Shown in pieces: positions 26,784-35,563 of a DNA stretch of 44,660 nucleotides. Origin of the DNA: Methanobrevibacter sp. (GTDB lineage Archaea > Methanobacteriota > Methanobacteria > Methanobacteriales > Methanobacteriaceae). Location: assembly GCA_017553445.1 (NCBI GenBank), contig JAFZMD010000025.1, positions 1 through 44,660 of the forward strand, read 5' to 3'. A program made the translations under genes and the position numbers. How positions within the stretch are numbered: position 1 is the first letter of the stretch; every line of letters starts with the position of its first letter. Below the pieces are notes generated by a model that had not been told where the DNA came from, made no database searches, and saw only the letters and a list, made by a program, of their open reading frames with translations.

Positions 26784-28148
26784 TTAATTTTCATTTATAT
26801 ACTTTATAACCTTATCCTTTTTGGCAATTGCATCTTCACAAGCTTTCTGCACTTTTTCCTGCATCAATTCAAAGTCTTCAGGTGTTGTATCACCGACTAA
26901 CTTTTTAATTTTTGTGTATGCAGCTTCCCTAAATAGAGGAACAAGCTTTTCGGTTGATGAATCTTCCTTAATCAAGATTGGTTCACCACTATCAGTGACC
27001 TGACCTATTTCTGAAATGTCAACTCCTGATTTAGAAACTGTTTTGATAACATCACCTGCAATGTCTTCGGGTACAACAAGCATCAATGAATCTGTAGAAA
27101 CACCCAATGGATCAATATTCAATGTTTCGAGCATGTTCAATACGTTTGGAGCGACCATGTTCCTGATGTCCTTTTCATAAAATTCCAAACCGACACCTGT
27201 GGTATTGGATATTTCATGAGCGTCTCCTCGAAGACCTCCGTTCGTTACGTCAGTCATTGCATGAATGTCCTTAACCAAATCCGCTTCAAACAGAGACTGT
27301 GAAGCCTGAACAAAATTAACGTTCATTGTATCCCATACTACATCGAAAAATCCGTTGTAAATAGCTGTTGTAGTTATTGTTCCTCCGCCGGAACCTTCGG
27401 TTAAAAGAATTACATCCCCTTTTGTGGCCCCCTTACGTGCGGTTGGAGGATAGTCTGATACACCGACACTTCCTACAGCAGAAACGAATCGGTCTCCTAA
27501 AACCATATCTCCACCGACCCTTAATGTACTTCCGGCTACGATTGGAACGTTTACGAGTTCGGATACTGCAGCAACACCTGCCGTAAAGTCAAATATCTTG
27601 CCGACATCACCGTCATCGGCCAAATGAACATCACTTAAGATAGCTACAGGATCTGCCCCCATAACACAAACATCCCTTAAAGTTGCTCTGGTTACGTGAA
27701 AACCGCCCAAAAATGGATATTCGCTTAGTCTGGAGTGTATACCGTCAACAGCAGTTGTAATATAAACATCATCATTTTTAGCTTTTGAGCGAACAACCCC
27801 ACCATCATCCTGTTCAGTCGGATTTACAAGGGATGCGGTTTTGGTTGATGCTACAATATCTGCAATTCTTCTGTGAACAAAAAAGTCGCCAGCTCCACGG
27901 GAACCGACACCCATCTCACCCATTCCAACACCGGACTTGGTGATTTCAGTTATCTCTTTTAGGAATTCATCATCACTTTCTTTTAGTTTTAAAGTTGTTG
28001 AAACTTCATCAATGACTGCTTCAGCCATTTTAATTGAGTTTTCATCTGAAATATCTTTATATTCACGAATTCTTTCAGCTAAAAGGATTGATAAATCATC
28101 ATAAGAATAATCATCAATTCTTGCACGGACAAAACCTTCAATATCCAT
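26784..28148 (-). CDS. AIR synthase-related protein (PurM/HypE/SelD superfamily)
   Basis: 454 residues, longer than PurM or HypE (about 340). An N-terminal helical extension of about 80 residues precedes the ATP-binding fold: GVGMGEMGVGSRGAGDFFVH near 92-111, then VYITTAVDGIHSRLSEYPFL, CVMGADPVAILSDVHLADDG, KGDVILLTEGSGGG and AMTDVTNGGLRGDAHEIS. These are the dimeric ATP-binding motifs of the superfamily. A C-terminal helical tail of about 50 residues is also extra. Methanogens carry several such uncharacterised proteins; the substrate is unknown. It lies 6 nt downstream of hisH, which follows cfbD, so all three may be one transcript. Confidence 0.85.
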   Translation of the reverse strand: MDIEGFVRARIDDYSYDDLSILLAERIREYKDISDENSIKMAEAVIDEVSTTLKLKESDDEFLKEITEITKSGVGMGEMGVGSRGAGDFFVHRRIADIVASTKTASLVNPTEQDDGGVVRSKAKNDDVYITTAVDGIHSRLSEYPFLGGFHVTRATLRDVCVMGADPVAILSDVHLADDGDVGKIFDFTAGVAAVSELVNVPIVAGSTLRVGGDMVLGDRFVSAVGSVGVSDYPPTARKGATKGDVILLTEGSGGGTITTTAIYNGFFDVVWDTMNVNFVQASQSLFEADLVKDIHAMTDVTNGGLRGDAHEISNTTGVGLEFYEKDIRNMVAPNVLNMLETLNIDPLGVSTDSLMLVVPEDIAGDVIKTVSKSGVDISEIGQVTDSGEPILIKEDSSTEKLVPLFREAAYTKIKKLVGDTTPEDFELMQEKVQKACEDAIAKKDKVIKYINEN

Positions 28149-28154
28149 AATTAA

Positions 28155-28751
28155 CTACTCCTTAATATTTACAAAATTTTTTAAAATCTTTAATCCAGCT
28201 TTTCCACTTTTTTCTGGATGGAATTGTGTTGAAAATAAGTTATTTTGACTTAAAGAAGCCACAACATCTATTCCATAATCACAAACACCCGCAACGATTT
28301 CTGAATCGTCTGGAATTACATGATAAGAGTGAACAAAATAAAAGTACTCCTTGTCGACACCCTCCAAAATCGGAGAATCATTTAAAACGTTCAGCTGGTT
28401 CCAGCCCATATGGGGAACTTTAACGCCTTCAGGCAGGTATTCGCAATGCCCTTTAAATAGGTTAAGGCCTTTGACATTCGGGCTTTCCTCACTTTCACCC
28501 ACAAGTACCTGCTGGCCCAGACAGACCCCTAAAAAAGGCTTGTCATCGTTAACATGCTCTTCTATAACTTCTCTGAAAGGTTCTAAATTCTCCATAGCTG
28601 AGCCGAAAGCTCCGACACCCGGCAATACAAGATGTTTGGCATCAGAAATTACTTCAACATCATCCGTTATCTGGAAATCTTCACCGATTTTTTTAAATCC
28701 ATTTGAAATACTTTTTAAATTTCCACTTTTATAATCAATAATCGTAATCAT
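28155..28751 (-). CDS. hisH: Imidazole glycerol phosphate synthase glutaminase subunit
   Basis: 198 residues from ATG 28751 ([15 protein letters not shown]). A GTG at 28763 would add four residues inside cfbD and is less likely. HisH supplies ammonia to HisF in histidine synthesis and feeds AICAR back to purine synthesis. The nucleophile is Cys77 in [23 protein letters not shown] is the oxyanion region, and the His/Glu pair is in TQFHPEKSG. The ATG overlaps the cfbD stop as ATGA. No other his genes are nearby, so histidine genes are scattered here. Confidence 0.95.
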   Translation of the reverse strand: MITIIDYKSGNLKSISNGFKKIGEDFQITDDVEVISDAKHLVLPGVGAFGSAMENLEPFREVIEEHVNDDKPFLGVCLGQQVLVGESEESPNVKGLNLFKGHCEYLPEGVKVPHMGWNQLNVLNDSPILEGVDKEYFYFVHSYHVIPDDSEIVAGVCDYGIDVVASLSQNNLFSTQFHPEKSGKAGLKILKNFVNIKE

Positions 28752-29833
28752 TCGTTTAACCACCCAATAGCTGATCTAATCATTCCGCCAAAGTCTGAAA
28801 ATACAATTTCATCGGTTCCTAAAGTCTTTGAGTGCGCATCAAGTTCTGCCACAACATGAGTATAACCCAAATCTTTTAATGGTTCAACCAAACGGGGACC
28901 GTCAGTTACGGCAACGGATTCTGTCTCAAATTCCTCTATTGGAAATGCATGCGGGACTCCAAATACGACAATCAAGTCCAAATCCTTATCTTTCAGGTAT
29001 TCAGCTGCCTTGTTGGCAGTTATAGGATATTCGTCAAGCCCCCCAGTAATGAAATCCGGTTCAATATCAAGCTGATTTTTAATATTTACTGCATGCTGCC
29101 TGATTCTTGGAAGCCCGATATTTTCATCAAGATTAGCTACAAAAATAGGCTTATTGTTTGGATTAATCTCATTATAGTCAAAATTGATAATATCTGAAAA
29201 TAAATATGATGTTTCTTTTTTAACATTCAGGACAAATGCAACTTTCTTATTGTCTTTTAGGGCTTTAACAACAATTTTTGCAACTTTTTCTTTTGAATCG
29301 CCGAAATTAGGTTTAATGTACTTGCCCTGTGCCATTCCACGAGTTTTTTCCACTTCAGTCGCTTTTTCAAGCATTTCAATTTGTCTGTCAGCCTCTTCTC
29401 TTGGTATTACACCGCATTCAACTGCAGCATCTAAAACCATTATTGCCCCAACAGTATTGTCACCTTCACCTGATCCCCCATGGGATTCAACAGGAATAAC
29501 AGTACACGGCAAATCCGCAGTTGCAATAGCTTCCTTTAAATCTTCACCAATAATCATACTTGCACAAGTGCCCGCAATACCCATTAATTTTGGTTTAAAT
29601 AAATCATATGCTTCAGTCAATGTATCTACTAATTTTTCACCTGCACCCAGAATAAAATCATTTTCAGACATTCCTGTGGTTACAACACGCACACCATCAC
29701 TTTCTAAAAGCCTGGCTGTTCTAAAACAGCATCCAGTTGGTCCATGCATGACAATAACATCGACATTCATATCCCTTAATGTGTAAAGAGTAGCTGCAAT
29801 AGGACTTGGTCTCGGATGTATAATTTTTATCAC
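28748..29833 (-). CDS. cfbD: Ni-sirohydrochlorin a,c-diamide reductive cyclase, catalytic subunit
   Basis: 361 residues. The NifD-like protein CfbD with CfbC reduces and cyclises nickel-sirohydrochlorin a,c-diamide on the way to coenzyme F430, the cofactor of methyl-CoM reductase, so this gene marks the organism as a methanogen. Diagnostic stretches: [19 protein letters not shown] at the start, [20 protein letters not shown] (cluster Cys), [15 protein letters not shown] and [16 protein letters not shown]. The start is GTG 29833, which itself lies in AGGTGAT; no ATG fits, so initiation is either leaderless-like or uses a weak upstream site. cfbC is not in the window. Confidence 0.93.
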   Translation of the reverse strand: MIKIIHPRPSPIAATLYTLRDMNVDVIVMHGPTGCCFRTARLLESDGVRVVTTGMSENDFILGAGEKLVDTLTEAYDLFKPKLMGIAGTCASMIIGEDLKEAIATADLPCTVIPVESHGGSGEGDNTVGAIMVLDAAVECGVIPREEADRQIEMLEKATEVEKTRGMAQGKYIKPNFGDSKEKVAKIVVKALKDNKKVAFVLNVKKETSYLFSDIINFDYNEINPNNKPIFVANLDENIGLPRIRQHAVNIKNQLDIEPDFITGGLDEYPITANKAAEYLKDKDLDLIVVFGVPHAFPIEEFETESVAVTDGPRLVEPLKDLGYTHVVAELDAHSKTLGTDEIVFSDFGGMIRSAIGWLNE

Positions 29834-29908
29834 CTAAATCATTTTTAACAAATAAATATTTTAAATTCTTAATTAATATAATTAATTAACAAATGGGAAG
29901 GTAGTATT

Positions 29909-30307
29909 ATGAAACTTGACAAAAAAATTTTAGAGGAAAAGATTAGGGAATATAGAAAATCAAAAAGCTGCTCTGAGTCAACTTTGATGGGGCTTTGTGA
30001 AACGGCAGATGCAGACATCACGACTGAAGAAATGATAAAGTTAGGCTGTGGATTTGCCGGCGGAATCGGAGGAACATTCGATGAAGGAACCTGCGGTGCC
30101 GTAACCGGTGCATTAATGGCAAATGGTATTGTAATAGACGAGACAGATAAAATCAAATCCAATGCAAAAGAAATATTCAATACTTTTAAAGAAGAATATG
30201 GAACCGTGCGCTGTGATAAGATAAGCGATAATGGAAAGGACAAGTCCCCATGTGTTGACTGCTGCGTATTCATTGCAAACAAAGTTGCCGATTTATGGGA
30301 TGATTGA
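29909..30307 (+). CDS. C-GCAxxG-C-C family redox-type protein
   Basis: 132 residues. The family signature is clear: CSESTLMGLC near residue 20, GCGFAGGIGGTFDEGTCGAV near 50-70, then CDKI and CVDCC towards the end. The many conserved Cys suggest a metal or iron-sulfur site or a redox role; the family is uncharacterised and frequent in anaerobes. Strong GGGAAGGT lies before the ATG. Transcribed divergently from cfbD. A hairpin terminator follows at 30324. Confidence 0.88.
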   Translation: MKLDKKILEEKIREYRKSKSCSESTLMGLCETADADITTEEMIKLGCGFAGGIGGTFDEGTCGAVTGALMANGIVIDETDKIKSNAKEIFNTFKEEYGTVRCDKISDNGKDKSPCVDCCVFIANKVADLWDD

Positions 30308-30323
30308 AATTTACCAATATAAT

Positions 30324-30356
30324 GAAGAAATCTTATATATTTCTTCCTAATTTTTT
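30324..30356 (+). terminator. Hairpin plus T6 terminator, copy A of a 46-bp direct repeat
   Basis: GAAGAAAT (30324-30331), 7-nt loop, ATTTCTTC (30339-30346), then T6 at 30351-30356. It ends the C-GCAxxG transcript. The whole segment 30316-30361 recurs at 31018-31063 with four mismatches. Confidence 0.65.
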
Positions 30357-30520
30357 AAAAATTAAAAAAAGAAAGTTTAAAATTGAATAAGGATAAATTT
30401 GTATTTACAAATTATTGACACATCCTCATTCAACATACAAACAACGGCCTGCAACATGCAGTCCAACATCATTTGATGTTATATAGTTTTTTGAAAATTC
30501 CAATATATAAAAGTTTTTAC

Positions 30521-30575
30521 CCTACTTATTACCTACTTATGACAATATTTTACTCTTTAAACAATATTACTCTTT
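30521..30575 (+). repeat. Two pairs of short tandem repeats upstream of a promoter
   Basis: CCTACTTATTA (30521-30531) is followed directly by CCTACTTATGA (30532-30542). ACAATATTTTACTCTTT (30542-30558) is followed by ACAATATTACTCTTT (30561-30575). They end about 33 bp before the box A at 30608, a position suited to regulator binding. Confidence 0.6.
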
Positions 30576-30607
30576 GATATGAATATTTATTTTTAAAATA
30601 AGTAAAT

Positions 30608-30615
30608 TTTATATA
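30608..30615 (+). promoter_or_regulatory. Box A promoter of the mini-ORF unit
   Basis: TTTATATA in a T/A-rich context, predicting a transcription start near 30637, about 42 nt before the first mini-ORF start codon. Confidence 0.5.
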
Positions 30616-30678
30616 TTTTTAAATCGAAATGATTATTTCTAAAACACAAATATAATAAATACAAACAATGGTGTTTTA

Positions 30679-30744
30679 ATGGATGGAAAAGAGCATTATA
30701 TTAAAAACACTCCAATCAAAATTGGAGAACTTGAAACATGTTAG
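30679..30744 (+). CDS. Mini-ORF 1 (21 residues), possible leader peptide
   Basis: ATG 30679 to TAG 30744 encodes MDGKEHYIKNTPIKIGELET plus a final Cys. GGTG lies 5-8 nt upstream (in ATGGTGTTTTAATG). Its last codons overlap the start of mini-ORF 2, so it could couple translation of that frame. The 12 bases covering its ribosome site (30668-30679) are exactly complementary to 30974-30985 in the same predicted transcript. At this length chance cannot be excluded in AT-rich DNA; the arrangement, not the peptide, is the argument. Confidence 0.35.
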   Translation: MDGKEHYIKNTPIKIGELETC

Positions 30745-30827
30745 TTGAAAATTTAATGCTTGCTATCTCTTACATATTCATAGCAAGTTACTATCTATTG
30801 TTAGCCATTAACTTAATAATGTGCTAA
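30738..30827 (+). CDS. Mini-ORF 2 (29 residues), hydrophobic single-span peptide
   Basis: ATG 30738 to TAA 30827 encodes MLVENLMLAISYIFIASYYL then LLAINLIMC, nearly all hydrophobic and long enough to cross a membrane once. GGAG lies about 10 nt upstream inside mini-ORF 1, and the ATG overlaps the end of mini-ORF 1. An 8-bp inverted repeat (CTTGCTAT at 30759 and ATAGCAAG at 30780) lies within the frame. Small size, hydrophobicity and coupling resemble membrane-acting type I toxins of bacteria. No homology is claimed. Confidence 0.4.
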   Translation: MLVENLMLAISYIFIASYYLLLAINLIMC

Positions 30828-31025
30828 AAAACTATGATGTCAAATAGGAGCCTAGTTGGATTAATCCAAAATTTTCTAATTTGATAAACCGACAATTTAA
30901 ATGATAATTAGCTTTAATATGTGTTTTATAGCTTCTTTTTGACACATAGCCAAAATATAATTAGTTTCCATGCTTAAAACACCATAAAATAAATCATCAT
31001 GCTCCATAAACATACTAAATATGAT

Positions 31026-31058
31026 GAAGAAATCCAATATATTTCTTCATAATTTTTT
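31026..31058 (+). terminator. Hairpin plus T6 terminator, copy B of the 46-bp repeat
   Basis: GAAGAAAT (31026-31033), 7-nt loop, ATTTCTTC (31041-31048), T6 at 31053-31058. It would end a plus-strand transcript covering the mini-ORFs. Near copy of 30324-30356 at a 702-bp offset. Confidence 0.6.
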
Positions 31059-31084
31059 AAAAAAAATAAGATAATGGAGTTGAA

Positions 31085-31315
31085 TTAAGCTCCATTAACA
31101 AGATTGACTTCTTGGTAGGTAGCATACATACCGTAAATCCATACTAAGAAGGATATGATTGAAAATATCATAGATACGTATAAACCAAGGATGTTTAAGA
31201 TTATTGCAATTACAAATATAATAACACCTTTTTTAGTGTCTCCAGCATATGCAATACCAAGACCGGTGAATATTAAAGATATAAGCAATGCAATTGCCAT
31301 ACTTTTTTCAGCCAT
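31085..31315 (-). CDS. Small two-helix membrane protein, TM2-like
   Basis: 76 residues from ATG 31315 (MAEKSMAIALL). GGAGG at 31328-31324 is 8 nt upstream; an ATG five codons earlier would place this ribosome site inside the gene, so it is rejected. Two to three membrane segments flank GLGIAYAGDTKKG, which has the G-x-G-x-x-Y-x-G-(x)n-G look of TM2/DUF5683-type small membrane proteins. Function unknown. A box A (TTTATATG) overlaps the end of the neighbouring permease gene. Confidence 0.8.
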   Translation of the reverse strand: MAEKSMAIALLISLIFTGLGIAYAGDTKKGVIIFVIAIILNILGLYVSMIFSIISFLVWIYGMYATYQEVNLVNGA

Positions 31316-31388
31316 TTTGTTTTCCTCCATTTAATTAATTAAAAAAGAACTAATGCAAATTAATTCTTAGTATTACTTTTAAACATTC

Positions 31389-32453
31389 TCATATAAATAG
31401 ATATTTAAAAAAAACTCCCAAAATCTTAACAAATAAATCAAATCCTAAAAAATATAGGCTTAATAATATAATTAGCAAGATAACATTTAAAACTGTAAAT
31501 AAAATTAAATACTTGATTTTGAATTCACCATACTCATGAACTAAAATCTTATATGAAATCAGATTGGCCATAGATGCAATAAGCGTTCCAAAACCTCCAA
31601 TATTAATTCCTATAATAATGGCTTCATAATTAACGCTGAAACCACTGAGTAACATTGCAGCAGGTACGTTGGAAATAAATTGAGATAAAATAACACCGCA
31701 TAAAACCTCATTGCCGATGATCCATTTCTTAAATAACAGATTAAAAAAGGCGATGTTTTCCAAGTTGCCGATTAAAATAAAAAGGGCAATGAAAGTTAAA
31801 AGCAAATAATAATCTATTCCGGCAAAAACCCGTTTAAAGAAATTTTTTCTATCAAATTCAATTTTACCCATATCAGGCAATGCAATATTTTCCTTTGGAA
31901 TGAAAAATGACAATAATATTAAAAATATTACTGATACAATGACGTATGGTAAAAGCAATAAGAAAAATGATTCAAATGGTATTTTGGATACTGTATACAT
32001 TACAATATTGTGAGGAGCTCCAATAGGAAGAACCATACAGCCGACATTGGCCGCAATTGTCTCTAAAGAAACTGTCAATACAATCAAATCCAACCTGTCA
32101 ACTTTCTTTAAAGCCAAAAGAGTGAATGGCACGAAAATAATTAAGGAAACATCGTTTGTTATAAATATTGAACTGAAAAAACAGGTAAAAACCAAAAACA
32201 ATACAAGTCCACGAGTATTTTTAACTTTAAACAATAACTTGCGAACCAGTATCTCAAAAACTGACAGATTTTTTAAGACTTCAACAAAAAGCATTATTGC
32301 AAAAAGCAAAATGATTGTGTCCCAGTTGATATAATTAAAATAACTTATAGTTGGCTTTACAAAAAAACAAGAAATAACAGCTAATATTACAGATATGGAA
32401 AACACTGTTTCCTTTTTGAAAAAATCAATAAAATTATCTGTAAATCTAGCCAT
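31389..32453 (-). CDS. Ion transporter (ArsB/SLC13-type) membrane permease
   Basis: 354 residues from ATG 32453 (MARFTDNFIDFF); a TTG nine bases upstream is possible but less likely. About ten hydrophobic helices. Features of the IT superfamily: WDTIILLFAIMLFVEVLKN near 45-63, FLVFTCFFSSIFITNDVSLI with the N-D in the substrate hairpin near 100, LPIGAPHNIVMYT near 145 and CGVILSQFISNVPAAMLLSG near 255-275, the second hairpin. It is shorter than typical ArsB (about 430). Substrate (an oxyanion or organic acid) cannot be told. It follows a TIGR04076 gene by 12 nt. Confidence 0.85.
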   Translation of the reverse strand: MARFTDNFIDFFKKETVFSISVILAVISCFFVKPTISYFNYINWDTIILLFAIMLFVEVLKNLSVFEILVRKLLFKVKNTRGLVLFLVFTCFFSSIFITNDVSLIIFVPFTLLALKKVDRLDLIVLTVSLETIAANVGCMVLPIGAPHNIVMYTVSKIPFESFFLLLLPYVIVSVIFLILLSFFIPKENIALPDMGKIEFDRKNFFKRVFAGIDYYLLLTFIALFILIGNLENIAFFNLLFKKWIIGNEVLCGVILSQFISNVPAAMLLSGFSVNYEAIIIGINIGGFGTLIASMANLISYKILVHEYGEFKIKYLILFTVLNVILLIILLSLYFLGFDLFVKILGVFFKYLFI

Positions 32454-32465
32454 AATAACCAAGCA

Positions 32466-32780
32466 TTAATCTGCATCCTCGTCAAGAGTTTCCAAAAGAA
32501 AACTGACCGGCCTGAATCCGTCATTACATGATATCATTGCAGATTTTTTATTTTTCATCCATCCGTCATAAAAATCGCTGGCCCCATTAGCCAAAGCCAA
32601 TACAAATGGTGAAAGGCTTTCCCACGCACTGTCACAAAAGTCTTCCGGTTTAGCCCACCCGTTTGCAATGAAAACCTGGCCTTCTTCAACGTCGCATTCA
32701 TGTTCTAAAGGATTTTCATACTTTTCAATCAAATCGTCGTATCTAGCTTTTCTCATGACTGTAATTTTTATTTTTTTCAT
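32466..32780 (-). CDS. TIGR04076 family protein
   Basis: 104 residues. The family pattern is visible: KIKITVMRKARYDDLIEKYE at the start, HECDVEEGQVFIANGWAKPE, DFCDSAWESLSPFVLALANG and a final CNDGFRPVSFLLE, including the conserved Cys in FCDSAW and in SCNDGFRPV. The family is small, soluble and uncharacterised, found in anaerobic bacteria and methanogens. Its ATG overlaps the stop of the SAP-domain gene (ATGA). Confidence 0.82.
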   Translation of the reverse strand: MKKIKITVMRKARYDDLIEKYENPLEHECDVEEGQVFIANGWAKPEDFCDSAWESLSPFVLALANGASDFYDGWMKNKKSAMISCNDGFRPVSFLLETLDEDAD

Positions 32781-33340
32781 AATATCTCCAAATCGCTTTT
32801 TTCATATTTGTTATGGCCTTTCAATGATTTTTTGTATTTCCAGCATTTAATGGCGTCATCCAATGACTTACCATCATTGTCTTCAAAGAAATCCCTTATA
32901 TATTGATTATATTGGAACTGTTTATCTATTTGTGTTTTTTCTTTTGAATTTTGAATCTCATAATATGCGTCAATTGCATCCCTGTAAGTTTTTTCGGGAT
33001 TTGCCTTTAGCCATTTCTGGAACTTTACCTTGAATCTGAAAGTTCTGCCTATTTCATTTTCAAAAAACATTCGTTTATCTTCACTGCATTTGAAATTTTC
33101 ACCCAATTTAGAATCAAGACTAATTTCAGATGAGATTTGAGTTGAAGGATGATTGATATTTGATTCTTTCAGCTCTTCGCCTGTGGATAGGTAATAAACA
33201 ATTCTTTTTTCCAATTCTCCTTTGCTTCCGCTTACCTTCAATCCTTCACAACGGCAAAAATCTTTCAATTCCTCTTTTAAAAAATAATAATCATTAAATT
33301 CCTCAGGATTTAAATCTTTTGTAAGTAATGGCCTGTTCAT
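32777..33340 (-). CDS. SAP domain protein with DUF6434-like C-terminus
   Basis: 187 residues. Residues about 10-55 form a SAP-like helix-extended-helix: FNDYYFLKEELKDFCRCEGL then KVSGSKGELEKRIVYYL, a fold that binds DNA or RNA in other proteins. The C-terminal part includes FKVKFQKWLKANPEKTYRDA and DDAIKCWKYKKSLKGHNKYE, which I associate with DUF6434, often paired with SAP in Firmicutes. Function unknown. No clear ribosome site precedes ATG 33340; it lies 28 nt after the ychF stop. Its bacterial flavour makes horizontal gain possible but unproven. Confidence 0.8.
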   Translation of the reverse strand: MNRPLLTKDLNPEEFNDYYFLKEELKDFCRCEGLKVSGSKGELEKRIVYYLSTGEELKESNINHPSTQISSEISLDSKLGENFKCSEDKRMFFENEIGRTFRFKVKFQKWLKANPEKTYRDAIDAYYEIQNSKEKTQIDKQFQYNQYIRDFFEDNDGKSLDDAIKCWKYKKSLKGHNKYEKSDLEIL

Positions 33341-33368
33341 GAAAATCTAAAAAGAAATGGTAAAAGTA

Positions 33369-34559
<1,191 letters not shown>

Positions 34560-34635
34560 AATAATCACATTATTTATTTAAATTTCAAAATATAAATAGT
34601 TTCATGAACTTATATAAAAAATAAGGTGAAAAAAA

Positions 34636-35496
34636 TTGGTAGATGAAAAACCTCCAGCAATGAGAATTCGTCAGGGATTCCAAACTTTTCTAACAGAAAC
34701 AAGAGGAACTACAACATTTAAATCCGATTTATTCGATTTAGTAGCTGTTAATGTAAAAATAAAGGATTTGCCGTTTGTATTTCATAACTATAAAATCGTT
34801 AACCTGACAGATATTCATTTAGGCCAATGGATCAGCCCGGAATATTTGGATGGGGTTGTTGACTATGTCAATGATTTAAACCCTGATATGATTACCATGA
34901 CTGGAGATTATGTATCATATATTTTAGAAGGTTATGAGGACACTCTTTTAAATTCATTTAAGAAATTAAAAGCCAAAGACGGTAAATTTGCAGTTTTAGG
35001 AAATCACGACCACTGGGCAGATGCCGAAAAAATAAGAGAAATCCTAAAAGAATCAGACATCATTGATTTAAGCAACGACGTATATACAATTGAAAAAGAT
35101 GGTGAAAAGCTTAATGTTTCAGGCATTGACAGCTGTACGGTTGGAGCGGACGATTTGGACAAAGTACTTGACAAGTTGCCGGAAGATGGTGCAAGCATTT
35201 TACTGGTTCATGAACCGGATTTCGCTAAAATTTCATCAAAAACCAAAAAATTCGACCTTCAGATGTCCGGACATTCACACGGGGGTCAGCTAGTAATCCC
35301 TGGAGTTGAAACGACCCCTTTCAGATTTTCATATTCATTCAAATATCCTATCGGTTTATATGAAATTGATGATATGATTCAATACACAAGCAAAGGTCTT
35401 GGAACGAATGCATTTTGGCTTAGAATTAATTGCAAACCGGAAATTACTGAATTTTACCTTAAAACAACTAAAAGAAAGCATGTTAAAATCGACTGA
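34636..35496 (+). CDS. Metallophosphoesterase (calcineurin-like, YkuE type)
   Basis: 286 residues from TTG 34636; GGTGA at 34624-34628 fixes this start and no nearby ATG fits as well. Metal ligands are all present: TDIHLG (Asp59, His61), TGDYV (Asp91), GNHDHW (Asn123, His124, with Asp125 and His126), VHEPD (His192) and GHSHGGQ (His213, His215). No signal peptide or membrane helix, unlike many YkuE-type enzymes that act outside the cell, so a cytoplasmic phosphodiesterase or lipid-linked substrate is possible. Divergent from ychF with overlapping box A elements near 34587-34598. Confidence 0.88.
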   Translation: MVDEKPPAMRIRQGFQTFLTETRGTTTFKSDLFDLVAVNVKIKDLPFVFHNYKIVNLTDIHLGQWISPEYLDGVVDYVNDLNPDMITMTGDYVSYILEGYEDTLLNSFKKLKAKDGKFAVLGNHDHWADAEKIREILKESDIIDLSNDVYTIEKDGEKLNVSGIDSCTVGADDLDKVLDKLPEDGASILLVHEPDFAKISSKTKKFDLQMSGHSHGGQLVIPGVETTPFRFSYSFKYPIGLYEIDDMIQYTSKGLGTNAFWLRINCKPEITEFYLKTTKRKHVKID

Positions 35497-35563
35497 TATT
35501 GTCAATGCTTTCATGAAATTACATTTGGCACATATAAAAAAACATTAGAAAATGAGGATTAAC

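Larger units (their letters stand above)
30668..30985 (+). repeat. 12-bp perfect inverted repeat pairing the RBS with the 3' region
   Basis: ATGGTGTTTTAA at 30668-30679 is the exact reverse complement of TTAAAACACCAT at 30974-30985. In a transcript from 30637 to 31058 this would sequester the GGTG ribosome site and the first base of the start codon of mini-ORF 1. Seen directly; the regulatory role is inferred. Confidence 0.7.
30308..31084. other. 777-bp gap without an ordinary gene, rich in palindromes and mini-ORFs
   Basis: Bounded by two copies of a hairpin-terminator repeat. In order: an inverted repeat AATTTGTA/TACAAATT at 30396-30413; small palindromes CTGCA/TGCAG and AACATCA/TGATGTT between about 30450 and 30482, followed by T6; a possible box A near 30503-30510; two pairs of short tandem repeats (30521-30575); a strong box A at 30608-30615; two overlapping mini-ORFs (30679-30827); the palindrome TTGGATTAATCCAA at about 30856-30869; and TTAAAACACCAT at 30974-30985, which complements the first mini-ORF ribosome site. 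A decayed gene is an alternative, but the ordered signals argue for a functional unit. Confidence 0.6.

Noticed and set aside
30396..30486. Separate small RNA gene formed by AATTTGTA/TACAAATT and following palindromes with T6
   Set aside because: Hairpins are short, no box A lies about 25 nt before them, and AT-rich palindromes are common; kept only as a description of the gap.
30840..30890. 16-codon frame after the mini-ORFs (MMSNRSLVGLIQNFLI)
   Set aside because: No ribosome site at proper distance and too short to separate from chance.
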